64,000 bases of DNA from Talpa occidentalis (Eukaryota > Chordata > Mammalia > Eulipotyphla > Talpidae), in assembly GCF_014898055.3 (NCBI RefSeq), contig NW_023602073.1, positions 84,796,678-84,860,677 on the forward strand, given 5' to 3'. Shown here in pieces: positions 1-11,139 of the stretch (position 1 is the first letter of the stretch; every line of letters begins with the position of its first letter). The notes under the pieces are model-generated. The model was not told the origin of the DNA. It saw nothing but the letters and a program-made list of their open reading frames with translations, and ran no database searches. The position numbers and the translations under genes are program-made.

Positions 1-79
1 GCATTTTTAGTCTCCAACATCCAAAAATGAATTCTGAAATAAATCTTAAACACTTTAATGTTTAAAAATATTTTTATGA
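1..79. other. Unassigned flank left of the first L1
   Basis: AT-rich sequence with no recognisable element. Its last bases (64-78) are the left target-site duplication of the L1 that begins at about 80. Confidence 0.5.
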
Positions 80-257
80 ATATATAGAAGGAAATATAGG
101 CGAAACACTACGTGATTTGCACATCAAAGACATCTTTACAGACACATCACCCAAAGCAGTGATAGTGAAGGCAAAGATAAACAGCTGGGACTACATCAAA
201 TTAAAGAGCTTCTGCACAGCAAAAGAGACAATAACAAAAACAAAGAGAAACCCCACC

Positions 258-275
258 AACTGGGAGAACATTTTT
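258..275 (+). repeat. Left TSD of the nested antisense L1
   Basis: An 18-bp sequence starting AACTGGGAGAACATTTTT is repeated exactly at 3848-3865. It is part of the host L1's ORF2 and was duplicated when the minus-strand L1 inserted. The final T-run merges with the T-tail of the insert. Confidence 0.9.
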
Positions 276-3200
276 TTTTATTAGATAATAAATTTTATTG
301 TTATATTCCCCATACAATTGCAGCGCCCCCATTCTGACCCCAATCCCTCCCTCCCGCCCCTGCCCCCTAAAAGTGTCTCTGGTTCATAGTTTTTTGTTGA
401 TTTTGATTTTCACTTTCTTATAGTTATTCATTTTCCTGGTCCCTTATTTAAGTTTTCTAGATTCCTGCTATGAGTGAGACCATCCGGTATTTTTCTTTTT
501 CTTTTTGGCTTATTTCGCTGAGCATGATCCCTTCCAGCGCCATCCATGTTGCTGCAAATTGCATGTGTTTATCTTTTTTGAATGCTGAGTAATATTCCAT
601 GGTATATATGTACCACATCTTCTTGATCCAGTCATCTATTTTTGGGCATTTGGGCTGTTTCCAAAGCTTAGCTATTGTAAATAGTGCTGCTATAAACATA
701 GGGGTGCAGGTGCTCTTTGGAATTGATGTTTCTGTGTCCTTTGGGTAAATACCTAGGAATGGAATTGCTGGATCATATGGAAGCTCTATGTTTAGTAGGT
801 CCAGAAATCTCCACACAGCTTTCGACAGTGGTTGGACCAGTTTGCACTCCCACCAACAGTGCAGAAGAGTTCCTTTTTCTCCACACCCTCGCCAACATTT
901 GTTGTTGCTAGTTTTTTTAATATGTGCCATTCTCACTGGTGTAAGATGGTATCTCATGGTAGTTTTGATTTGCATTTCCCTGATGACAAGTGATGTTGAA
1001 CATTTTTTCATATGCCTGTTGACCATTTGCATTTCCTCTTCAGAGAAGTTTCTTTTCAGCTCTTCTGCCCATTTTTTGACTGGATTATTTTCTTTGTTGT
1101 TGTTGAGTCTCATCAGCTCTTTGCAGATTTTTGTGATCAGTCCTTTATCATTAGTGTTGGGTGCAAAAATGTTCTCCCAGTTGGTGGGGTTTCTCTTTGT
1201 TTTTGTTATTGTCTCTTTTGCTGTGCAGAAGCTCTTTAATTTGATGTAGTCCCAGCTGTTTATCTTCACCTTCACTATCACTGCTTTGGGTGATGTGTCT
1301 GTAAAGATATCTTTGATGTGCAAATCACGTAGTGTTTCGCCTATATTTCCTTCTATATATTTTATGGTTTCAGGTCTTATGTCTAATTCTTTAATCCATT
1401 TTGAGTTGATTTTTGTGTATGGTGTGAGGTAGTGGTCAAGCTTCATTCTTTTGCATGTAGCGACCCAGTTTTCCCAGCACCATTTATTGAACAAACTTTC
1501 TTTGCTCCAATGCATAGTCTTTGCTCCTTTGTCAAAGATTAGTTGACCATAAATCTGTGGGTTTATTTCTGGATTTTCTATCCGATTCCATTGGTCTGTA
1601 TGTCTGTTCTTGTTCCAATACCATGCAGTTTTGATGAGTATGCCTTTGTAGTATAGTTTGAAGTCTGGGAGTGTGATGCCTCCATTCCCTTCTTTTTTTT
1701 CAGGAGAGCTTTGGCTATTCAGGGTTTTTTGTGATTCCATATGAATTTCATCAATAATTGTTCTATTTCTTTGAAGAATGACATTGAAATTTTGATTGGA
1801 ATAGCATTGAATCTGTATATTGCTTTTGGGAGGATGGCCATTTTAATAATGTTTATTCTTCCAATCCATGAGCAGGGGATATCTCTCCATTTCTTTGTGT
1901 CTTCTTCTATTTCTTTTAACAGTGTTTTATAGTTTTCTTTGTATAGGTCCTTTACCTCTTTTGTTAGATTTATTCCCAAATATTTGATTTTTTTTGTTTG
2001 AATAACGAAAGGGATGGTTTTTTTGATTTCTTCTTCTTCAGATTTATTGTTTGTGTATAGGAAGGCTACTGACTTTTGCGTGTTGATTTTGTATCCTGCC
2101 ACTTTACTGAACTGATTGATGAGTTGAATTAGCTTTTCTGTGGAGTTTTTGGGGTTCTCTATGTATAATATCATATCGTCTGCAAATAGTGATAGTTTGA
2201 CTTCTTCTTTTCCTATTTGGATTCCTTGGATGTCTTTCTCTTGTCTTATTGCCCTGGCTAGGACTTCCAGTATTATATTGAAAAGCAGTGGTGAGAGTGG
2301 ACATCCTTGTCTTGTTCCAGATCTTAATGGAATTGCTTTCAGCTTTTCACCATTGAGAATGATACTGGCTGTTGGCTTGTCATAGATGGCCTTTATGATG
2401 TTAAGGTCTTGTATCCCAAGAATTTCAAGGGCTTTTATCATGAATGGGTGTTGCACTTTGTCGAAAGCTTTCTCAGCATCTATTGATATTATCATATGGT
2501 TTTTATATTTCTTTTTGTTGATGTGTTGGATAACGTTGATTGATTTTCGGATGTTAAACCATCCTTGTGTCCCTGGAATGAATCCTACTTGGTCGTGGTG
2601 AATTATCTTATGGATACATTGTTGGATTCTGATGGCTAAAATTTTATTGAGGATTTTTGCATCAGTGTTCATTAGGGAGATTGGCCTGTAGTTTTCCTTT
2701 TTTGTGTTGTCCTTGTTCGGTTTTGGTATTAGTGTAATGTTGGCTTCATAGAACGTGTTTGGTATTGTCCCTTCCTTCTCAATTTTTTGGAAGAGTTTGT
2801 GAAGGATAGGCACTAATTCGTCTCTGAATGTTTGGTAGAATTCATTTGTAAATCCATCAGGTCCTGGGCTTTTGTTTTTGGGGAGGTTTTTGATTACCAT
2901 TTCAATTTCGCTGCTTGTAATTGGTCTGTTTAGGTGTTCTATTTCTTCTTTATCTAGCTTTGGGTGATTGTAGAGTTGTAGGAATTTGTCGATCTCCTCT
3001 AGATTGTTAAACTTGTTTCCATATAACTGTTCATAGTAGTTACTGATTATTCTTTTGATTTCTGCTGTGTCCGTTGTGATTTCTCCTCTTTCATTGACGA
3101 TTCTGTTTATTTGTGCTTTCTCCCTTTTTTCCTTTGTGAGCCTGGCTAGGGGTTTGTCTATTTTATTGATTTTTTTCAAAGAACCAGCTCTTGGTTTCAT

Positions 3201-3847
3201 TGATCTTTTGGATTGTTTTTTTAGTTTCAATTTCATTTATTTCTGCTTTGGTTTTTATTATTTCTTTTCTTCTACTGGTTTTGGGGTTTTTTTGTTGTTC
3301 TTTTTCTAGATCTTTGAGCTTCGAGATTAGGTTGTTTCTTTGAGTTCTTTCTTGTTTCTTGATGTGAGCTTCTATTGCTATATATTTTCCTCTTATTACT
3401 GCTTTTGCTGCATCCCATACATTTAGGATATTGGTGTCCTCCTTGTCATTCAATTCAAAAAATTTTTTAATTTCTTCTTTCATCTCCTCATTAGTCCAGT
3501 GGTCTTCCAGTAGTGTGGTTTTTAATCTCCATGAGGTAGGAAAGTTCCTTGCCTTCTTTTTATGGTTTATTTCTAGTTTGATGCCTTCATGGTCAGAAAA
3601 GATGGTTGATATGATTTCAATCTTGGTGTATCTGTTGATGTTTGTCTTGTGCCCCAGTATGTGATCGATCCTGGAGAATGATCCGTGTGCGCTTGAGAAA
3701 AATGTGTACTCCGTTTTTTTGGGGTTTAGTGTTCTATAGATGTCTGTTAAGCCCAATTGCTCTAGGTCCTTATTTAGAGCTTTGGTTTCTTTACTTATTT
3801 TTTGTCTTGTTGATCTATCCATTGTTGATAGTGGTGTGTTGAAGTCT
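276..3847 (-). mobile_element. Nested young L1, 5'-truncated, antisense
   Basis: Read on the minus strand this is about 3.57 kb of L1, from within the endonuclease domain (codons for [12 protein letters not shown], at 3847) to the 3'UTR and a very short A-tail (276-280). The plus strand shows C-rich blocks at about 333-370, the complement of the G-rich 3'UTR tract. It sits inside another L1 with an 18-bp TSD. The short tail is unusual for a young L1 and may reflect tail shortening. Confidence 0.92.
457..3847 (-). pseudogene. L1 ORF2 (EN part, RT, Cys-rich), broken
   Basis: ORF2p normally nicks DNA and reverse-transcribes L1 RNA at the nick. This copy lacks the N-terminal half of the endonuclease. 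It keeps the end of the endonuclease ([11 protein letters not shown]), the full RT domain with the catalytic FADDM motif, and the C-terminal cysteine-rich segment. The frame is broken near 3170, where an extra A lies in an A-run after WFFEK. It also has a TGA stop at 1719-1721 where the full-length copy has CGA, and one A fewer in the A-run near 1694-1701. The natural stop is at 457-459. Open segments are 3163-3847, 1719-3236 and 457-1740. All damage is in homopolymers or a CpG, which fits neutral decay after insertion. Confidence 0.9.
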
Positions 3848-3865
3848 AACTGGGAGAACATTTTT
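3848..3865 (+). repeat. Right TSD of the nested antisense L1
   Basis: Exact copy of 258-275. It adjoins the 5'-truncated end of the inserted L1. Confidence 0.9.
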
Positions 3866-4573
3866 GCACCCAACACTAATGATAAAGGACTGATCACAAA
3901 AATCTGCAAAGAGCTGATGAGACTCAACAACAACAAAGAAAATAATCCAGTCAAAAAATGGGCAGAAGAGCTAAAAAGCAACTTCTCTGAAGAAGAAATG
4001 CAAATGGCCAACAGGCATATGAAAAAATGTTCAACATCACTTGTCATCAGGGAAATGCAAATCAAAACTACCATGAGATACCATCTTACACCAGTGAGAA
4101 TGGCACATATTAAAAAAACTAGCAACAACAAATGTTGGCGAGGGTGTGGAGAAAAAGGAACTCTTCTGCACTGTTGGTGGGAGTGCAAACTGGTCCAACC
4201 ACTGTGGAGAGCTGTGTGGAGATTTCTGGACCTACTAAACATAGAGCTTCCATATGATCCAGCAATTCCACTCCTAGGTATTTACCCAAAGGACACAGAA
4301 ACATCAATTCCAAAGAACACCTGCACCCCTATGTTTATAGCAGCACTGTTTACAATAGCTAAGCTTTGGAAACAACCCAAATGCCCAAAAATAGATGACT
4401 GGATCAAGAAGATGTGGTACATATATACCATGGAATATTACTCAGCATTCAAAAAAGATAAACACATGCAATTTGCTGCAACATGGATGTCTCTGGAAGG
4501 GATCATGCTCAGCGAAATAAGCCAGAAAGAAAAAGAAAAATACCGGATGGTCTCACTCATAGCAGGAATCTAG
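3866..4573 (+). pseudogene. L1 ORF2 C-terminal remnant
   Basis: This reads as the C-terminal end of L1 ORF2p, from [10 protein letters not shown] through the cysteine-rich segment ([18 protein letters not shown]) to the natural stop at 4571-4573. In intact L1s the C-terminal cysteine domain follows the reverse transcriptase and helps bind nucleic acid during target-primed reverse transcription. Here it has no endonuclease or RT domain, because the element was 5'-truncated and then split. Codons 80-275 are its upstream continuation. No function is expected. The reading frame is otherwise undamaged, so the copy is fairly young. Confidence 0.88.
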
Positions 4574-4767
4574 AAAACTTAAATAAGGGACCAGGAAAAT
4601 GAATAACTATAAGAAAGTGAAAATCAAAATCAACAAAAAACTATGAACCAGAGACACTTTTAGGGGGGCGGGGGTGGGATAAGAGGGATTGGGGTCAGAA
4701 TGGGGGGGCTGCAATTGTATGGGGAATATAAAAATAAAATTTATTATTTAAAAAAATAAAATAAAAT
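4574..4767 (+). other. L1 3'UTR with G-rich tract and A-rich tail
   Basis: After the ORF2 stop there is a short 3'UTR with G-runs at about 4662-4710 (G6, G5, G4 and G7 blocks). This is the polypurine tract typical of mammalian L1 3'UTRs, which can form G-quadruplexes. It ends in a TAAAA-rich tail. Confidence 0.8.
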
Positions 4768-4781
4768 AAAAATATTTTATG

Positions 4782-7680
4782 CATCATATTCCTTATCAGA
4801 ATATATTAGTCTACTGAGTATGTTTTTTAAAGATATCAATTTTTGCTGGTTTCCTTCTTGAAAACTTAAGAATTTTTTAAGACAAAAGATTTTTATTTCC
4901 TCATGGCAGAAAATTTTTTTTAGAAACATTTATGATTTTTTAGGGAAGTTTACAGTCTTTAGTCAACCATGTGCAGGGAGATGCAGCAGTTCTGTCTTGT
5001 CAACTGGAAGATAATTCAATGTCTGACCTTTGGTTTGGATCTAAAAAAGTATATATATGAGATTGCTCATCTCATACAGTGGGCATGTTCTACAATGTTA
5101 TTTATTTCAGAATTACTTGAGGTCTGCTTTCCATGTAAAGCAGTTACCAACCAGAAGCTGAAAGATAAGATTATTTAACTCAAAAAAAGTACAGATACCC
5201 TGTGAGACATCTAGAAAGACCTGACCTGAAAGATCTTCAGAATTGTAGGCTGTAGAAATTTTACTAAAATGTAATTAATTGTGAGCCTTATTTTCATCCT
5301 TGTTTACAGATCACAGTTTGCTTTTTTTCTTTCTAGTATGTGAATTTAGGTTCACAGAATCTAAGTCAATGGTTGGTTTAACCCATGAATATGAGCCCTT
5401 GAACAAATAAAATAACTATCATTGTGAAAATAAAAGAAGGAAGGAAGGAGGAAGGCAAGGGGGAAGGGAGGAAAGATAGAGCAATGACTACTTTGTTCAC
5501 GCTCCAAGACAGCTCCATTAAATGGGACTTATTGAGAGTCTACTACAGTCACAGCAGAAGCATTCTATTTCATTGTGACTCCTGGCAAACAAATCTTCTG
5601 CATGACTCTTGCCCCCAACTCTCCTGTGAGAATAATAATCCTTCACACTATCTAGTTCCTGGAGATGCTGTGAAAATTGACAAGTGAGTGTTTGTGAAAT
5701 CCTCAGATAAATGTGTTATATAAACATGGAAGACTACTGCCTTTCCAGGCCACAGCCGGAGTCTGGAGCTTCTCTAACAAGTCAGGTTTTCCTGGTTGGA
5801 TCCTACTTGCCTGGGACTGCGGCTGTGTTATTCTGAGATAGCTGATGTACCTTTTATTAATATGTGTCCATGACTCATGGACCAGTAGAAAAATAAGGAT
5901 ATAAAGATCAAATCATATTTTACGTGAACTAAGTGCTCCTAATTGCTTTCATTCTTTTTATATAGTACCTCAAATCTTCATGATAATTTTTACCTTAAAA
6001 CAAACTTGTGTTTTGACTAGCCAGCATTCCTTGTGTTCAGAATGATTCTTACAAATATATTCAAAACCCAAAAGTAATTGATTTCTTAGAAGGTAATTCA
6101 TATATAATCAAATGAATAATTTTAAAGTCCTATTGAATTCCAAAACAATTTAAGAAGTCATTTCATTAAAATGGTGTATTATCAGATTAAGGATCATATT
6201 GTTATCCCCTTTTCAAGTAGTTCCAACATTAGATAGCAATTCTTAGGCATGTTTTTTAATAGACTTGTTCAACATGCAAATTTATTTTGTAAGTTGAATA
6301 CCTCTACTATTTAAAGATATCAGCATACATCTAAAATTATTAGTTCAATGACACTTTTTGAAAAATGCAATTTTGTGCCTCTTATAATGTGTGTCAACAG
6401 TTAGCAGCATTAATTAGCACTCAGCAGTCAGGAACTGAGCTCATTTCCAGCTGTTAATCTGGGACCAACACAACAAAGACTCCTATGATCTAAACAAGTC
6501 TGGCTACTGGTACTTCAACTCATAATATGTCATACTTTTCTGAGTAAAGCTTTATTTCCATTTGTTTAATACTTACACCATTATTCCTATTGCTTGCAAT
6601 TTACTGAAAAGGCCATTTTCTGAAGAAATCAGCATGTACATGACATATAAAATGTTACCAACAGTAGATTACAGATTATTTAGATTTTTGATACACATTC
6701 AATTTGAGTCTCATTGACTTCTCTCTGCCCTCTGCAGTTGTTTGAATAAAATCTAAGTTATTCTGTAAATACTGTCATATTAAAAAATGCTTATAAAAAT
6801 TATACTTGTTAATAAAGTTCAGAATATTATAATTAGTTCTGTAGAATTATTGTTTGCAGAATTGTTTTTCTTGGAAATAATTTATATGCCTCTTCCGAGA
6901 CATAGGTTATGTTCATATGTAAGTCAATTTAGCTAGATTTTACCATAGTAATCTATATATACTGATAAATAATAGATAGATCGTAAACTATAAATACAGA
7001 TATATAAAGATGAAGTTATTTCACTACATAATATTAGTGGCTAACAAACTATCCCTTTCTCATTTTTCTCCCATAAGGACTAATTATAAAGTAACAAGTT
7101 TTTCTGTAGTCTTTCCAATATTTAAAACTAACTACGGTGGTGACCAAAATATACCCAAAATACAGATGTTGATTTATAATGCTGTATATTTGAAATCTCT
7201 ATAATGTATTAAATCAGTGTTACTTCAAACTGCTTGTGAGAGCTAAAAGCTAAATTTTCAATATTTTAAGACTTAAATTGAGTTCTTAAATGAGTTCTCC
7301 TCCTATAATATAATACAGATCATTTCAATGTAGTCAAAAAGTACTTGCCACAACCAAAAAAGCTAGAAAAAGAGGGAGAAAAGATATAGGAGAGGAATAA
7401 ATCATATCATAAAAATCTGATTGTATTGAAATGTCAAATTAATAGACTAACATTATACATGGAATACTAATTTATATAATCACACTTTATTGAGACAATA
7501 CTAAATACAAGATGATCAGAATATTATCCATTGGCACAATTTTGAGATTATGTGGCTTTATTGATTGAAATATTTCTTTATTACGATTAATATATGTTCA
7601 TTAATGTAAAAAAAAATCAACATTGCTCTAAAATTATGTCATTGTTTGTTCTAAGTAATTGAAAAAAGTTTAAACTTCTT
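4782..7680. other. Non-coding stretch, no assignable element
   Basis: AT-rich sequence without an intact gene. The only low-complexity part is a GA-rich purine block at about 5432-5476. Short open frames (for example 5424-5687 and 7010-7204) have no recognisable protein character. Confidence 0.5.
5432..5476 (+). repeat. GA-rich purine tract
   Basis: Imperfect GGAA/GAAGG repeats on the plus strand. Confidence 0.7.
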
Positions 7681-7696
7681 AAAAAAAGAGACTATG

Positions 7697-7965
7697 GGGC
7701 CTCCCCGGTGGCGCAGTGGTTGAGTGCTGGGTTGCGAAGCTGCCTGCAGCCTCGCGGTGCCGGTTCGATCCCCGGCTGCTCCCTGGCCACCAGAGGAGGG
7801 TCCCGCATGGTGCGCACACCTCTCCTGCCACCTGCTGCTCCCCTTAGCAGTGTACTTCGGTCCTTCTGCCTGCTCTGCTCCCCGCTCTGGCTCTGGTGAA
7901 TTCTCTCACCCTCCCGCGCTTCTGACTGTACCCAGTGCTTGTGTAAATAAATAAATCTTAAAAAT
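7697..7965 (+). mobile_element. tRNA-derived SINE, young subfamily
   Basis: Head GGGCCTCCCCGGTGGCGCAG contains a Pol III A box (TGGCGCAGTGG). The B box is GGTTCGATCCC. The body ends in the family's GTGTAAATAAATAAATCTT tail. The TSD is the A-run plus GAGACTA at 7681-7694, and again at 7966-7983 where the GA dinucleotides have expanded. Confidence 0.9.
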
Positions 7966-7983
7966 AAAAAGAGAGAGAGACTA

Positions 7984-9618
7984 ATTGTTAGTGTAAAAAT
8001 TATAATATTCTTTTATCAGATATATCATTTGAAGAGGTTGTATTCTCTATTCAACTTCTTTCAGTGTCAAAGCTTGAGGAAATTATGTCTAAATGACTTC
8101 CTAAGCAGTTGGTAAAGAAAAAGTTATGTGTGTATGTGTATTTTTGTAAGTGTATGTGTATATACATGTATACCCAAAGACATGTTACATGAGTAACTGG
8201 AGCAAGAAGATTTATTTTATCATGCCAGATGAGAAGTGTCATTTATGGATTCACAACTTTCCTATTTTAATTATATGGCCTTGTGGAAGAAAAGACATAA
8301 TTATCATTTTCAGTGTCCCTGGCCTCATTGAACAATCGGCTCTTGATATTGACATTTTGTACCATGGATAATGATACTCTTCCTTCATTCAGAGGAACAA
8401 GAAGTGCTATATAAGCACTCACTTATCAGTGGTCATTGTTTTATCTTCAATTATCACACATTAGAAAAGAAACAGCACTAAACCTCACCCAGTGAAAATT
8501 ATTATGTTCTCATTAAGCCTCACCCGGTATTAAACATTCAAATTAAGTTCATGCTTTTGATGGGAAGATAAGAAACTATGCCATGATAGACCAAAATATT
8601 TTTATCAGGTCTATCATTTTAAACAAGATAAAACTACTTGAAACTTTATTTTAAGGCATATGAAAATCCTTTTAAAAATGTACTAGAAACTAGAAGAATG
8701 CTTCAACTTTTAGTTACATTATATGTATTATTTTTCTAAAACGGTGGTTTTTTAAAAATGCAATTATTAAATCAAAGAGCAATACAAATGAAGAAAGGTA
8801 ATCTTTGCTTCTGACCATATAAGTAAGCACATATACGTACATGAAAAGTAATTTAAGCAAGAGTAAGGTTTTATATATATTGTAGTCCATATATTGGCAG
8901 ACAAAGCTAGAATCCAAATATTTCATTTAGCCTGGTTAAGTATTTCAAATCATTCTGAAAAGACACCAAGCAAATTATACTCAGTGTAGTCCAGAAAGGT
9001 ACTAGTGAAATTTTGGCTAATGTCAGACTGGGAGAAAAATCACTGTTACAGACTTCATGGGTTTGGAAGTAAGTGGTTTATGAGTCAAGAGCATAATAAG
9101 CTATAGAAATACTTTCTGCTATCATCTGAGTTATAGAATTCACCATGCATATTTCAGGCCTCTGGTATTGATGAGATTTTAGATAAAATTTTCTCTAAAG
9201 GCTTATCTCCTGAAAAATCTTAACTAAAATTGTTACTTTGAATTTGTCAGTATATCTGACTTTACCTAGAGACTTAACTAAGCAAATGGTAAAATATGGG
9301 ATCCTGTGTAAGACATTGTAATTCATATCCATACCTCTTGAAAGAAACTAAAATGAGGGATTTGTTCCTCATGAATTGAACAAAGTATATACTCTTACTC
9401 TCTACATTTTGAGTGAGCATTTTAAATATTTTTTAGACATAGCTATATAAAGTATTTCTAATTTGGCTTTGTTCTGTTAAATATCCTATTAGTTCTGTCA
9501 CTGACTTTTTCCCTCAGAGGTCTTCTGAGAAGTCAGCATGTGTATATCATGCTTAATTGTTTTCTCACAATAATACTTGAGGTTGACAGTGACATCATTC
9601 AAGGGAACCTCCTCTCTT
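7984..9618. other. Non-coding stretch
   Basis: AT-rich sequence between two SINEs. I see no recognisable gene or repeat family. Confidence 0.45.
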
Positions 9619-9634
9619 AAAAAAGAGTCAGAGA

Positions 9635-9877
9635 GGACCTCCGCGGTGGCGCAGTGGTTGAGCGCTGGGTTGCTGCCCATGGCCTCTGGGGCACCGGTTC
9701 GATCCCTGGATGCTCCCCAGCCACCAGAGGAGGGTCCCACATGGCACGCACACCTCTCCTGCCGCCTGCTGCTCCCCTCAGCAGTGTACTTAGGTCCTTC
9801 TGCCTGCTCTGCTCCCCGCTCTGGCTCTGGTGAATTTTCTCACCCTCCCGCGCTTCTGACTATACCCAGTGCTTGTA

Positions 9878-9908
<31 letters not shown>

Positions 9909-9910
9909 AT
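9635..9910 (+). mobile_element. tRNA-derived SINE, young subfamily, expanded tail
   Basis: A box TGGCGCAGTGG and B box GGTTCGATCCC are present. Compared with other copies, the anticodon-region segment is altered (TTGCTGCCCATGGCC). The tail is a long (AAAT)n. The left TSD AGAGTCAGAGA is at 9624-9634. It recurs twice downstream, at 9911 and 10002, with a second (AATA)n block between. Confidence 0.88.
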
Positions 9911-9945
9911 AGAGTCAGAGATGCAAACATCCCCTGTGTGAATTT

Positions 9946-9947
9946 AA

Positions 9948-9982
<35 letters not shown>

Positions 9983-10001
9983 ATCTTTAAAAAAAAAAAA
10001 A
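9946..10001 (+). repeat. (AATA)n block ending TCTTTAAAA
   Basis: The tetranucleotide repeat ends in the SINE-tail signature ATAAATCTTTAAAA. It lies between two near-identical copies of a 34-35 bp flank (9911-9945 and 10002-10035), so it is probably the true end of the SINE tail. Confidence 0.75.
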
Positions 10002-10035
10002 AGAGTCAGAGATGCAAACATCCCTGTGTGAATTT

Positions 10036-10950
10036 CAGCTTCTTAGATAAAGGTTTTTACATAGTTAGAAATCTTGTGCTTTAAGAAATATTTAATAATA
10101 AAAGTAAGTCAGTTAAAATTTTACTAAGTCCTTGATAGCAATAAATAAAATAGATATCAGATGATCTATAAACTTAACATATTATTATAATGCATGTAAT
10201 TTATGTACATGTACATATGTGTCTCTATATATTTTTCATTATTCCTTAGATAAAAACACTGTCAGCATGATAGAGAACTTGGGGAAAGGAACGTGGTGCA
10301 TGCTGTTTTTCTCATGACCCCCCTCCCCTCATTGAATCCTCATAATTTCCTAGTAATGGAAATTTTTTGACAGTTACAGAATAGAAGAATACTGATTGTA
10401 TGATATTTAATATAGTAATACTTTAAAAACTTATCTAATGGCATAGGACTATTCATATATTAAGTGTGATTGATGGACATTCTTTTGATTCTAGTTCACA
10501 GTTTCCTTGAGATAAACTGCCTTTCAGTTTCTTATAACTAACTCTGAATATTAACATGCAAAACTACTGGTGGTCCTCAGTTTGTATAGTTTTGGTGTAT
10601 GCAAAGTTCAGTCCCCAAAGCTCAGTGACTTAACAGCACTCCCCAAGAAATAGGTTCAAATTCCTATAACCAGGATGTATTAACTGTGAGCAATTCTGTA
10701 GGACATAAACTCACAGCTAGTTATTTGATCTACTAGTCACTATATAAGAGATTCATATCATATTCAGTCACCAGTCAGGTCACTTCTTTCAAGGCTGTCA
10801 GTGATTGGCCATTGCTAATCTGTTATCAGTTCATAATAGAAAGCAAAAATGTAATTTTGTTGCCTCTTGTCTCCCAGTGATAAACCATATGACATTTTAC
10901 AAAACTGAATAATCCAAAGAAGGAATTGGTCAACAAAAATGAAACTATAG
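10036..10950. other. Non-coding stretch
   Basis: No recognisable gene or repeat. Confidence 0.45.
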
Positions 10951-11139
10951 CAAAGATATAAAAGTAGTAATTCTGGAAGCATAATTAAAATCAAATATAA
11001 ATGGGGTGTGAAAGAAATAGCTGACTATGGGAATATTGATACTGCCCCATTTGAACTGCAGCCTGTGGAACTTCTTGACATACATGAAGAAAGTGACAGA
11101 TTTCATGTAGATGAATATTTCCCAGAGAAATGGCAGTAG
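10951..11139 (+). pseudogene. Unrecognised coding-like remnant
   Basis: A stop-free run of 62 codons ends in TAG at 11137-11139. Its composition is unusually protein-like for this AT-rich desert, with an acidic, mixed segment that includes NIDTAPFELQPVELLD and then DRFHVDEYFPEKW. It has no start codon, and the frame is closed just upstream at 10948-10950. Another frame (about 11142-11240) continues with similar character, as expected of a decayed processed pseudogene or transposase fragment with frameshifts. I do not recognise the family, and chance is possible. Confidence 0.3.

Larger units (their letters stand above)
80..4767 (+). mobile_element. 5'-truncated L1 LINE, interrupted by a second L1
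   Basis: Two plus-strand pieces (80-275 and 3866-4767) are consecutive parts of one L1 ORF2 3' region. The first stops inside the codons for NWENIF and the second resumes at the same place after an antisense L1. The 5' end at about 80 lies in the C-terminal third of ORF2. The 3' end is an A-rich tail (about 4750-4767). The TSD is the 15-mer AAAAATATTTTTATG at 64-78, and the same sequence with one T fewer at 4768-4781. The target preceding it (TTT before AAAAA) fits L1 endonuclease preference. What remains is about 1.1 kb of L1. Confidence 0.9.

Noticed and set aside
80..4767. 5' inversion of one L1 instead of nesting
   Set aside because: The exact 18-bp TSD at both junctions, and the continuation of the plus-strand ORF2 across the insert, show a separate insertion.
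7740..7770. Functional tRNA gene at the SINE heads
   Set aside because: A and B boxes are present, but the region cannot fold into a normal cloverleaf with an acceptor stem, and it continues into the SINE body.
9577..9888. Proline/serine-rich open frames of about 60-140 codons with TWRADLSCRPLLPSAVYFG-like text, repeated at many places
   Set aside because: They are translations of the SINE body in different frames, recurring because the SINE recurs. They are not genes.
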